Source: Sedimentisphaerales bacterium
Lineage (GTDB): Bacteria > Planctomycetota > Phycisphaerae > Sedimentisphaerales > SM23-30
Length of the DNA: 6,052 bases
Reading direction: 5' to 3'
Assembly (NCBI GenBank): GCA_016932145.1
Contig: JAFGDI010000049.1
Location: 1 to 6,052, forward strand
Positions 1-6,052 of this stretch are shown here, one piece after another. Within the stretch, counting starts at the first letter, position 1. Each line of letters opens with the position of its first letter. A model generated the notes under the pieces. That model had not been told where the DNA came from and did not search any database. It saw nothing but the letters and a program-made list of their open reading frames with translations. Made by a program: the position numbers and the translations under genes.

Positions 1-232
1 AGCCAAAATCAGAACCAGAAATAAACACTTTATCTGTCTCAACTTTTATATAATCCTGAACTACCGGCCCATTGCCGAAATCAAACCGCCAGTGAGTCTG
101 CATTGACTTATCCTGACCACCTCCGGCCACACCAGCCAGTATGAATAATAAAAACACTGCATAGCTGGCAACAACACAAAACCGCCGGGATCTGCCGACA
201 AGCTCTTTATCTGTCTTATTATTCATCACCAT
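1..232 (-). CDS. Exported protein, rhamnogalacturonan acetylesterase-like N-terminus (3' part off the window)
   Basis: I translated this frame by hand; 77 codons are visible and it stays open to the left edge. The start at 232 is chosen because GAGGG (minus strand, 239-243) sits 6 nt upstream; a second ATG at 226 is also possible. Residues 1-17 are polar and basic, ending RSRR. A hydrophobic stretch follows at about 18-37 (CVVASYAVFLLFILAGVAGG), a signal peptide or membrane anchor with possible cleavage after GVA. An SRRF motif lies just before it, only loosely like a twin-arginine signal. The mature part carries WRFDFGNGPVVQDYIKV (48-64). From memory, an FDFGxGxVxxGY opening is typical of the galactose-binding-like domain before the SGNH hydrolase domain of rhamnogalacturonan acetylesterases (CE12, RhgT/YesT-like). 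Those enzymes remove acetyl groups from pectin. The catalytic part is not visible, so another enzyme carrying the same N-terminal domain remains possible. That the reading frame is a gene is much surer than its function. Confidence 0.62.
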   Translation of the reverse strand, partial: MVMNNKTDKELVGRSRRFCVVASYAVFLLFILAGVAGGGQDKSMQTHWRFDFGNGPVVQDYIKVETDKVFISGSDFG

Positions 233-510
233 TTCCAGCCCTCTGACATTTATATCTATCAACCCGTTAAAACCTATTTGCGCAACATATAAACCACATT
301 TAACACTGAATTAACAGTACATAAACAAGACTAACATTTCACACTACAAACTGCAAGCCATTTTCTCCCTGTAATGGCATACAAGCTGAATTCCCAAATC
401 TACCAGTGGGTATATTCCTGTCATAAATGGCACAACTGTCTTATTTAAGCCCAAACAACATTGCACTATAATGAACAAAACAATTTACAATTCAAAAGGA
501 AAAAAAACAC
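233..510. other. AT-rich divergent intergenic spacer
   Basis: This spacer separates two genes that point away from each other, so it should hold a promoter for each. On the plus side there is a consensus -10 box near 467. On the minus side I see only weak AT-rich candidates around 245-300 and no convincing -35/-10 pair. An 8-bp palindrome, TTGCGCAA (278-285), lies about 45 bp upstream of the leftward start and could be a regulator site, but it is short enough to be chance. I see no reading frame with a credible ribosome binding site and no RNA gene here. Confidence 0.6.
444..472 (+). promoter_or_regulatory. Probable promoter for the metallophosphoesterase gene
   Basis: A perfect TATAAT lies at 467-472. 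The hexamer 17 bp upstream, TTTAAG (444-449), matches TTGACA at only three positions, so the -35 is weak and the promoter may need an activator. Transcription would begin near 479, giving a leader of about 32 nt that carries the AAAAGGA ribosome binding site at 494-500. Confidence 0.45.
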
Positions 511-1500
511 ATGAAAAAAACACTGGATCTAAAATTAGCGGTTCTGTTTTCTCTGCTGGCTATTTCGCTCAATTGTCCTGCTTCAGATACTTCTTTGGAC
601 CAGAACGAACTGAAGTTCTCTTCTAAGGGCAAGTTCAAAATAGTTCAGTTTACTGACACCCACATTGAATCTTGCGACGATATGGACCACCAGACGGCGG
701 TACTTATGGGCGAAATACTGGATAAAGAAAAACCAGATCTGGTAATTTTCACTGGCGATAATATAGCCTGCACTAAAGATTATAAAACAACATCAGACCT
801 GTGCTTTCAGCCGGTTATTGACCGTAAGATAAAATGGGCAGCCATACTTGGCAATCATGATCACGAAGATGGACACGATCGCAAAGCAGTAATGCAATAC
901 CTCTGCGATAAGCCTTATTCGCTGGCACAAATGGGACCTGCTGACATTAATGGGTACGGCAACTATTACCTGCAGATCACTGGTAATGACAGCGACAAAG
1001 TGCAATGGGTATTGTATTTGCTTGACTCCAATTCTTACCCGGCCAATAGAGCAAACGGCAAATACGATTGGGTTCATATCGACCAGGTGCAATGGTATAA
1101 CAATAAATCAAAGCAACTGTCAGAAGAAGCCAAACAAGCCGGCAGAGAACTGCGGGCTCTGGCATTCTTCCATATTCCATTGCCAGAATATGCTATCGCC
1201 TTTGAAAATGGTGAGGTTCTCTCCGGGCATAAATTTGAAAAAGAATGCTCACCAACCCTTAATTCCGGTCTCTTTACCGCTATGGTAGAAAGAGGCGATG
1301 TTAAGGCGACTTTTGTCGGGCATGACCATGTAAATGATTATGAAGCAGAGTATATGGGAATAAGACTTTGCTTTGGCCGCTCGACTGGTTACCACGCCTA
1401 TGGCATAGAAAAACTCAATAAGGGAGCCAAGGTAATAACCATAGACCAGAAAACAGGCAAGTTTGAAACCAGAATAGTTGAAGCAACGACAAAGAATTAA
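511..1500 (+). CDS. Exported Dcr2-type calcineurin-like metallophosphoesterase
   Basis: A 329-residue protein that begins with a Sec signal peptide (MKK, hydrophobic core about 9-20, likely cleavage after A24 in CPA-SD), so it should act in the periplasm or outside the cell. All metal-binding motifs of the calcineurin-like phosphoesterase fold are present: DTH (D49, H51), GDN (D83, N84), GNHDHE (N115, H116), FFHIPLPEY (H221) and GHDH (H271, H273). The wording between motifs (KPDLVIFTGDN, GNYYLQI, LYLLDSNSY, YDWVHIDQVQWY, NSGLFTAMVERGDVKATFVGHDHVNDY, YHAYG) matches the family named after yeast Dcr2. Bacterial members are common among polysaccharide degraders, but their substrate is not settled; a phosphomonoester or phosphodiester is likely. 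The length is typical of a single-domain member. AAAAGGA lies 10 nt before the ATG. The gene stands alone, ending 27 nt before a strong terminator. The mature protein has six cysteines (55, 87, 98, 132, 246, 287), which could form disulfides. The family call is firm and the substrate unknown. Confidence 0.92.
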   Translation: MKKTLDLKLAVLFSLLAISLNCPASDTSLDQNELKFSSKGKFKIVQFTDTHIESCDDMDHQTAVLMGEILDKEKPDLVIFTGDNIACTKDYKTTSDLCFQPVIDRKIKWAAILGNHDHEDGHDRKAVMQYLCDKPYSLAQMGPADINGYGNYYLQITGNDSDKVQWVLYLLDSNSYPANRANGKYDWVHIDQVQWYNNKSKQLSEEAKQAGRELRALAFFHIPLPEYAIAFENGEVLSGHKFEKECSPTLNSGLFTAMVERGDVKATFVGHDHVNDYEAEYMGIRLCFGRSTGYHAYGIEKLNKGAKVITIDQKTGKFETRIVEATTKN

Positions 1501-1527
1501 AGATAATACATAATAGGTCTGTAAAAG

Positions 1528-1561
1528 CAAGGAGGACAACTGGCAAAAGTTGTCCTCCTTG
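1528..1561. terminator. Bidirectional intrinsic terminator between convergent genes
   Basis: A perfect 14-bp inverted repeat (arm 1528-1541, CAAGGAGGACAACT; arm 1548-1561) encloses the 6-nt loop GGCAAA. On the plus strand it is followed by TTTATTTTAT, a good U-rich tail for ending the phosphoesterase transcript. On the minus strand it is followed by CTTTTAC, a weaker tail that could still end the murA transcript. It lies 27 nt after the phosphoesterase stop and 17 nt after the murA stop, where a shared terminator is expected. Confidence 0.9.
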
Positions 1562-1578
1562 TTTATTTTATAGTGTAG

Positions 1579-2847
1579 CTATTCCTTGAGTCTTTCAATT
1601 AAAGCTCCGGCAGAATTGAGCTTTTCCTCGATCTTTTCATACCCTCGGTCAATATGGTATATACGATTGATGATCGTCTCGCCTTCCGCTGCCAGACCGG
1701 CTATAACCAGGGCCGCAGAAGCTCTCAGGTCAGAAGCCATTAAAGGGGCACCACTAAGCCGGTCAACGCCAGCAACTACAACAATATCGCCTTCTTTTCG
1801 CAAGTTGGCCCCCATACGATTAAGCTCTGCCACATGCATAAACCGCTGCGGGTAGATCTTCTCCACCACAATGCTATTACCATCTGCCAGTGCCAGAACC
1901 GACATGAGCTGAGCTTGCAAATCTGTCGGGAACCCAGGATACGGCTGAGTTGTTACATCTGCCGGGTTCAGACGACCACGACGAATTACCTCACAACCAT
2001 CTTTTGTCTTATCAACTGTTACGCCAATACCACGCAGCTTATTGATCAGAGCCAGTAAATGGTCTGTTCTGCAATTTTTGAGCTTAAGATTACCCTCTGT
2101 TATCGCCGCTGCACACATAAATGTTCCTGCCTCTATGCGGTCAGGAATAATCTCATATTCCACCGGATTAAGACTGGTAACACCTTCTATTTCCAGACGC
2201 GGTGAGCCTATACCCTTTATTTTCGCTCCCATCTTCACCAGCATATGGCAAAGGTCGGTAATTTCCGGCTCGCAGGCCGCCGATTCAATTATAGTTGTGC
2301 CCTTAGCCAATACCGCTGCCGAAAGAACATTAGCAGTGCCCAATACCGTTGAACCAAACGAACCACCCAAGAATATTTCAGCACCAATCAGGCCTTTAGG
2401 AGCATCGGCAATTACATAACCACCTTTAAGATAACAATTTGCGCCAAGTTCACGCATGCCGCGAATATGAATATCGATCGGCCGGTTGCCAATAGCACAG
2501 CCGCCGGGCATAGACACCTCTACCTGTCGGCATCTGCCCAGTAAAGGGCCAAGTATGCAAATACCAGCACGCAACTGACGCACTATCTCATAATCGCCAT
2601 GCGGCCGGTCGATAGTCGTGGCATCAATAGCCAGATCGCCATTTTCCAACCGCTCTACCTTACAGCCCATAGACTCAAGTAATAAACCTAATACCCGAAT
2701 ATCTGAAAGATATGGTACGCCCTTAAGCACCGTCCTACCTGGGGCAAGCAATGCGGCCGCCATAATCGGCAAAGCTGCATTCTTTGAACCGCTCACCTCT
2801 ATCTCACCATTGAGCCGACATGGCCCTTTTATCTTAAAATAATCCAT
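1579..2847 (-). CDS. murA: UDP-N-acetylglucosamine 1-carboxyvinyltransferase (MurA)
   Basis: MurA transfers enolpyruvate from phosphoenolpyruvate to UDP-GlcNAc, the first committed step of peptidoglycan precursor synthesis, in the cytoplasm. The 422-residue protein compares with 419 in E. coli and is complete. Visible active-site features are K22-N23 in GSKNAALP, R93 in VRQLRAG, C117 in the mobile loop PGGCAIGNRPIDIHI, D309 in YPGFPTDLQAQ, R375 in DLRASAALVIAGL and R401 in HIDRGYE. Each aligns with a known catalytic or substrate-binding residue of E. coli MurA (K22, R91, C115, D305, R371, R397). The loop cysteine is the residue fosfomycin alkylates, so the enzyme should be intrinsically sensitive, unlike Asp-type MurA. 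The start at 2847 is preferred: it has AGGAG 5 nt upstream and opens MDYFKIKG as the family does. A longer frame from a TTG at 2874 would add nine residues and read through that site. The gene appears monocistronic, with its own upstream promoter and 3' terminator. Its presence implies a peptidoglycan-making cell. Confidence 0.97.
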   Translation of the reverse strand: MDYFKIKGPCRLNGEIEVSGSKNAALPIMAAALLAPGRTVLKGVPYLSDIRVLGLLLESMGCKVERLENGDLAIDATTIDRPHGDYEIVRQLRAGICILGPLLGRCRQVEVSMPGGCAIGNRPIDIHIRGMRELGANCYLKGGYVIADAPKGLIGAEIFLGGSFGSTVLGTANVLSAAVLAKGTTIIESAACEPEITDLCHMLVKMGAKIKGIGSPRLEIEGVTSLNPVEYEIIPDRIEAGTFMCAAAITEGNLKLKNCRTDHLLALINKLRGIGVTVDKTKDGCEVIRRGRLNPADVTTQPYPGFPTDLQAQLMSVLALADGNSIVVEKIYPQRFMHVAELNRMGANLRKEGDIVVVAGVDRLSGAPLMASDLRASAALVIAGLAAEGETIINRIYHIDRGYEKIEEKLNSAGALIERLKE

Positions 2848-2852
2848 AAATG

Positions 2853-2857
2853 CTCCT
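2853..2857 (-). promoter_or_regulatory. murA ribosome binding site
   Basis: On the minus strand this reads AGGAG, 5 nt before the ATG at 2847. It settles the murA start against the upstream in-frame TTG at 2874. Confidence 0.85.
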
Positions 2858-2980
2858 ATATAACTCACTTGCAATCTATTGCTGATTTGCAGTGTTTATT
2901 TTTTGATTTTCATAAAACTCACACACCGGCATAATAAATTCTTACGCCAGAATTACATTGCCTGCTCTTGTAACTCCATG

Positions 2981-3009
2981 ATGATATCTGAGATAACTTG
3001 CACTGACAA
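2981..3009 (-). promoter_or_regulatory. Probable sigma70-type promoter of murA
   Basis: On the minus strand, TTGTCA (3004-3009) and TATCAT (2981-2986) each match five of six consensus bases and are separated by exactly 17 bp. Transcription would start near 2974, about 127 nt before the murA ATG. This is the best promoter match in the window and suits a constitutively needed housekeeping gene. Confidence 0.65.
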
Positions 3010-3013
3010 CAGG

Positions 3014-3039
3014 AAAGTTTAGTGCTAAAAGTAAACTTT
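3014..3039. repeat. Inverted repeat between two divergent promoters (operator candidate)
   Basis: AAAGTTTA (3014-3021) and TAAACTTT (3032-3039) are perfect reverse complements around a 10-nt spacer, GTGCTAAAAG, with two further G-T pairs possible outside. It starts 5 bp upstream of the murA -35 box and ends 21 bp upstream of the GH2 -35 box. The 18-bp spacing between arm centres, near two helical turns, would suit a dimeric regulator. A hairpin in RNA is less likely because the site lies upstream of both predicted start points. In AT-rich sequence an 8-bp repeat can arise by chance. Confidence 0.35.
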
Positions 3040-3059
3040 TTGTGCATTATTGTATTTTC

Positions 3060-3088
3060 TTGACTTAAATATACTAAATCGTTATTGT
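3060..3088 (+). promoter_or_regulatory. Probable promoter of the GH2 lipoprotein gene
   Basis: TTGACT (3060-3065, five of six consensus bases) is followed after 17 bp by TATTGT (3083-3088, four of six). Transcription would start near 3095, giving a leader of roughly 105 nt. A closer -10 match, TATACT (3070-3075), has no suitable -35 partner, so it is a second choice. Confidence 0.5.
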
Positions 3089-3200
3089 CGAGTCATTAAC
3101 CTTTGTATGTATCCACAAAAAACGCTTTTTCAGAGCAAAAATGCGACTAAAACGCCTTTGGCCATTACTTAAACGAAATTAACATTACTGGAGTTCAATT

Positions 3201-6052
3201 ATGAATAAAAAGTATCTGACTGTCGTTATTGGTATCGCTACCTGTCTGGTCTCTTTTTTTTCTGTCGGTTGCACAAAATCGGCCGCTAAAAATGAGAACT
3301 TAACCCTGCCCCACAACACTATCTGTTTTGATGATGGTTGGCTATTTGCTCGATTTGGCGATACACCCGCCGGTTATGTCAATGAACCAGCCGACTTGCA
3401 AGCAGTCGCCCTGGATGACAGCAGTTGGCGTAAACTGGACCTGCCACATGACTGGGGTATTGAAACCGATTTTCTCGCCGACCAGCCCAACAGCACCGGC
3501 AAGCTGATGTTCCAGGGTATCGGCTGGTATCGCAAGCACTTCCAGGTCGATGCCGCAGACGCCGGGCATAGATACACTATTCAATTCGATGGCATAATGT
3601 CATGCCCTACCGTATTTCTTAATGGTAAAAAGATCGGTGAATGGAAATACGGATATAGTTCCTTTGCTCTCGACCTTACAGATGCCATTATTTTTGGCGA
3701 AAATAATATTCTGGCTGTTCGCGTTGACAATCTGGCGGATTCTGCTCGCTGGTACCCGGGCGGCGGCATTTACCGCCATGTCTGGCTCAGTAAAGACAAC
3801 CCTGTCCATCTGGCACTCTGGGGGACATATATCACTACGCCGGAGGTTAATAAAGACTCTGCCATTGTAAATATAGCTACTGAACTGGAAAACAATACCA
3901 ATGCGACCGTAAATGCCCAATACAAACACACCATTGCGAAAAAAGATACCGGTATTATAGTCGCCCGGTCAGAGAATAAAACAATAGTCCTTAAGCCTGG
4001 CATTAACCCGGCAGATGAGCTAACAGTAACCATAAATAAACCGGAACTCTGGGACACCCAAAACCCTGAACTGTATGTAGCCAGGACAGAAATAACGGTA
4101 GATGGAAAAGTAACCGACATAAACGAACAAGCATTTGGTATCCGATCCATTGAATGGAATGCTGATAAAGGGTTTATTCTCAATGGCCAGATAGTAAAGA
4201 TCAAAGGGGTATGTAATCACCATGACCTGGGACCGCTGGGGTCCGCTGTTAATCGCCGGGCAATTCAACGCCAGTTGGAAATAATGCAGGAAATGGGCGT
4301 TAATGCAATTCGCACATCCCACAACCCACCGGCTCCTGAATTGCTTGACCTTTGCGATGAAATGGGACTGCTGGTTATGGACGAGGCCTTCGACTGCTGG
4401 GCCAGGGGCAAAACCAGAAATGACTATCACCTTTATTTCAAAGATTGGTACGAACGCGACATAACCAATCTGGTACGCCGCGACCGAAATCATCCCTGTG
4501 TTATATTATGGAGTAGCGGTAACGAAATACTCGAGCAGCAGGCCCGGCCTGAAGACCTGAAGGTTTCACGCGAGCTGACTGCCATGTTTCATAAGCTGGA
4601 CCCAACTCGCCCCGTTGCCGCTGGCTGCAATCACGCCAACAGCTACCTTAACGGCTTTGGCAAAACGATTGATGTCTATGGTTTTAACTATAAGCCTCAT
4701 CTCTACGGCGATTTCAAAGACAAATGCCCGAACCAGCCGGTATTCAGCAGTGAATCGTCATCCTGCATAAGTTCACGCGGCGAATATTTCTTCCCCGTTA
4801 GCGAAAAACAAGATGGCGGCTTTTTTAACTATCAGGTAAGTTCCTACGATCTCTACGCACCCGGCTGGGCCATGAAGCCAGATATAGAATTCATCGGTCA
4901 GGATAAGTTCCCTTTCGTCGCCGGCGAGTTCGTCTGGACTGGCTTTGACTATATCGGCGAGCCGACACCATACAATAATGACAGTACACTTGCTCTTAAC
5001 TTCCATAACGAGGCTGAAAAGAAAGCTATTGAGGAAAAACTCGCTCAGATAAAGGGCAGCCCCTCACGCAGCAGCTATTTTGGCATTGTTGACCTCTGTG
5101 GATTCAAGAAAGACCGCTTCTATATCTACCAGGCTCGCTGGCGCCCGGAACTGCCTATGGCACATCTCCTGCCACATTGGACCTGGCCAGGACGCGAAGG
5201 TGAAATCACCCCTGTGCATGTCTATACCTCCGGCGATGAAGCGGAACTTTTTCTCAATGGTAAGTCACTCGGCCGCAAGACTAAGGACCGAATTGGTGAT
5301 CCAGTTGCTCAATTGGAATGGCCAAAAGCTGTCTCAGGTAAATCTGCCTCTGCCAGTACATCACAAGCCGGCCATGACCCAGCACATGCCTGCGATATGG
5401 ACCCGGCAACCCGCTGGTGTGCATCTTCGCCAGAATCAGATAATTCCTGGCAAATTGATTTAGGCTCTGTCAAAAACCTCAGTGGCTGTTCCTTATATTG
5501 GGAACATAACTCTGCGGCATACAGCTATGAAGTACAGATATCTGCTGATAGCCAGAACTGGTCAACTGTAACATCAGCCAATTTTGATGGCAATAACCCG
5601 GCTTCATTGCATGAATTCGAGGCTACAGGCCGTTATCTGAAGGTTAAGTTTACCGGCCTACAGAATAATAGATGGGCCAGCTTCTACGAATGTCAGGTCT
5701 TTGGCCAGGGCCAGAAGCCTGAACTTACCAATATTTACCAGCAACCGGAATATTACCGCCTGCGCTGGGATCAGGTCTGCTATGAGCCCGGCATATTAGA
5801 AGTGATCGCCTATAAAGACGGTAAAAAATGGGCTAAAGACAAAGTTGTAACCGCTGGCGAACCTTATACTCTGCGACTGATCGCCGACCGGCCAACCATT
5901 ACCGCTGACGGCTGTGACCTGAGCTTTGTCACAGTTGAGGTGGTCGATAAAAATGGCAACTTTGTACCCCGAGCTGACAATATGATCAAATTCACTATCA
6001 ATGGCCCGGGCACAATAGCCGCCACCGATAATGGCGATGCCACTAACCCCAA
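3201..6052 (+). CDS. GH2 glycoside hydrolase lipoprotein, probable beta-galactosidase, with internal discoidin domain (3' end off the window)
   Basis: One frame stays open for 950 codons to the right edge. TGGAG at 3189-3193 lies 7 nt before the ATG. The N-terminus MNKK, hydrophobic core and FSVGC form a lipoprotein signal with lipidation at C24, so the enzyme is probably membrane-anchored and faces outward. Domains in order: sugar-binding jelly roll about 41-200 (LPHDWGIE, GWYRKHF, RWYPGGGIYRHVWL); Ig-like domain about 202-316; TIM barrel about 318-600 (GVCNHHDLG, NAIRTSHNPPAPELLDLCDEMG, DEAFDCW). The acid/base is E442 in ILWSSGNEI and the nucleophile E518 in VFSSESSS; the 76-residue gap equals that in E. 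coli LacZ (E461/E537). GEFVWTGFDYIGEPTPY (575-591) closes the barrel. A DUF4982-like domain starts about 664, is interrupted by a discoidin domain (about 710-836), and resumes at about 848-886. A further Ig-like domain (about 888 onward: FVTVEVVDKNG, PRADN) runs off the edge. Beta-galactosidase is the usual activity of this subtype, but beta-glucuronidase or another GH2 activity cannot be excluded. Confidence 0.93.
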   Translation, partial: MNKKYLTVVIGIATCLVSFFSVGCTKSAAKNENLTLPHNTICFDDGWLFARFGDTPAGYVNEPADLQAVALDDSSWRKLDLPHDWGIETDFLADQPNSTGKLMFQGIGWYRKHFQVDAADAGHRYTIQFDGIMSCPTVFLNGKKIGEWKYGYSSFALDLTDAIIFGENNILAVRVDNLADSARWYPGGGIYRHVWLSKDNPVHLALWGTYITTPEVNKDSAIVNIATELENNTNATVNAQYKHTIAKKDTGIIVARSENKTIVLKPGINPADELTVTINKPELWDTQNPELYVARTEITVDGKVTDINEQAFGIRSIEWNADKGFILNGQIVKIKGVCNHHDLGPLGSAVNRRAIQRQLEIMQEMGVNAIRTSHNPPAPELLDLCDEMGLLVMDEAFDCWARGKTRNDYHLYFKDWYERDITNLVRRDRNHPCVILWSSGNEILEQQARPEDLKVSRELTAMFHKLDPTRPVAAGCNHANSYLNGFGKTIDVYGFNYKPHLYGDFKDKCPNQPVFSSESSSCISSRGEYFFPVSEKQDGGFFNYQVSSYDLYAPGWAMKPDIEFIGQDKFPFVAGEFVWTGFDYIGEPTPYNNDSTLALNFHNEAEKKAIEEKLAQIKGSPSRSSYFGIVDLCGFKKDRFYIYQARWRPELPMAHLLPHWTWPGREGEITPVHVYTSGDEAELFLNGKSLGRKTKDRIGDPVAQLEWPKAVSGKSASASTSQAGHDPAHACDMDPATRWCASSPESDNSWQIDLGSVKNLSGCSLYWEHNSAAYSYEVQISADSQNWSTVTSANFDGNNPASLHEFEATGRYLKVKFTGLQNNRWASFYECQVFGQGQKPELTNIYQQPEYYRLRWDQVCYEPGILEVIAYKDGKKWAKDKVVTAGEPYTLRLIADRPTITADGCDLSFVTVEVVDKNGNFVPRADNMIKFTINGPGTIAATDNGDATNP
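5328..5708 (+). other. Encoded discoidin (F5/8C, CBM32-like) domain inside the GH2 protein
   Basis: This segment encodes about residues 710-836. Hallmarks of the fold are SASASTSQAGHDPAHACD near the start, DPATRWCAS (734-742), SWQIDLGSVKNLSGCSLYWE (749-768), YSYEVQISADSQNWSTV (774-790) and RYLKVKFTG (811-819). Such beta-sandwich domains commonly bind galactosides or related sugars. C740 and C763 are placed to form a disulfide. GH2-type sequence lies on both sides, so the domain looks inserted rather than appended. Confidence 0.82.

Larger units (their letters stand above)
2848..3200. other. Divergent regulatory spacer between murA and the GH2 gene
   Basis: This AT-rich stretch holds a leftward promoter for murA (2981-3009), an 8-bp inverted repeat (3014-3039) and a rightward promoter for the GH2 gene (3060-3088). 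The two -35 boxes are 50 bp apart. Both predicted leaders are long, about 127 nt for murA and about 105 nt for GH2. I could not recognise a riboswitch or a leader-peptide attenuator in either. Only short reading frames occur, none with a good ribosome binding site. Confidence 0.6.

Noticed and set aside
373..432. Two AATGGCA copies (373-379 and 426-432) upstream of the phosphoesterase gene
   Set aside because: Seven-base direct repeats about 50 bp apart are expected by chance and show no further symmetry.
2042..2419. Plus-strand frame of 125 codons opposite murA
   Set aside because: The murA frame contains the conserved residues of a complete enzyme; this is its antisense shadow.
2848..2874. 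Nine-residue N-terminal extension of murA from a TTG at 2874
   Set aside because: It would read through the AGGAG site at 2853-2857, and the extra residues have no counterpart in MurA proteins, which begin at the ATG at 2847.
2918..3046. Minus-strand frame of 42 codons with several cysteines in the murA upstream region
   Set aside because: No convincing ribosome binding site, it overlaps the predicted murA promoter, and its composition looks random.
3770..4493. Overlapping minus-strand reading frames of 144 and 157 codons
   Set aside because: They lie opposite the GH2 gene, whose frame carries conserved motifs throughout; they lack recognisable motifs and are shadows of that gene.
4375..4530. 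WSSGNE instead of the usual WSIGNE at the GH2 acid/base site, considered as a sign of inactivation
   Set aside because: The catalytic E442 and preceding N441 are intact and the nucleophile E518 is present; the Ser substitution is in a tolerant position.
5080..5463. Plus-strand frame of 127 codons in another frame across the GH2 and discoidin region
   Set aside because: The GH2 frame is uninterrupted and clearly conserved here; this alternative has no motif and no ribosome binding site of note.

Overview
The window looks like a chromosomal segment from a Gram-negative-type, polysaccharide-degrading bacterium of moderate GC content. Three of the four genes encode exported proteins (one a probable lipoprotein) and two of these belong to carbohydrate-active families. 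The genes have clear Shine-Dalgarno sites, and several upstream regions carry sigma70-like -35/-10 boxes. This argues against Bacteroidota, which usually lack both. The MurA wording and the GH2 domain plan suggest a member of the PVC group, such as a Phycisphaerae-like planctomycete or a relative. That placement is inference from remembered family resemblance, not from a search.

Layout. Bases 1-232 (minus) hold the first 77 codons of an exported protein whose mature N-terminus resembles the galactose-binding-like domain of rhamnogalacturonan acetylesterases. A 278-base AT-rich divergent spacer follows. Bases 511-1500 (plus) encode a complete exported Dcr2-type calcineurin-like metallophosphoesterase. 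A strong 14-bp hairpin at 1528-1561 separates it from the convergent murA gene (1579-2847, minus), which encodes a complete 422-residue UDP-GlcNAc enolpyruvyl transferase. A 353-base divergent spacer carries probable back-to-back promoters and an inverted repeat. From 3201 to the right edge (plus) runs one uninterrupted reading frame of 950 visible codons: a glycoside hydrolase family 2 lipoprotein with both catalytic glutamates and a discoidin (F5/8C, CBM32-like) domain that appears to be inserted inside its DUF4982 domain. Its 3' end lies outside the window.

How the parts relate. The GH2 enzyme (probably a beta-galactosidase) and the esterase-like gene would fit the dismantling of plant or algal polysaccharide, for example galactan-decorated rhamnogalacturonan. 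However, they are not co-transcribed, and a housekeeping peptidoglycan gene lies between them. murA appears to be a single-gene transcription unit with its own promoter and terminator. I found no tRNA, rRNA, CRISPR array, transposase, phage gene or toxin-antitoxin pair, and no evidence of an undescribed system. The most unusual items are the domain-in-domain architecture of the GH2 protein, the exported Dcr2-like phosphatase, and the compact divergent control region between murA and the GH2 gene.
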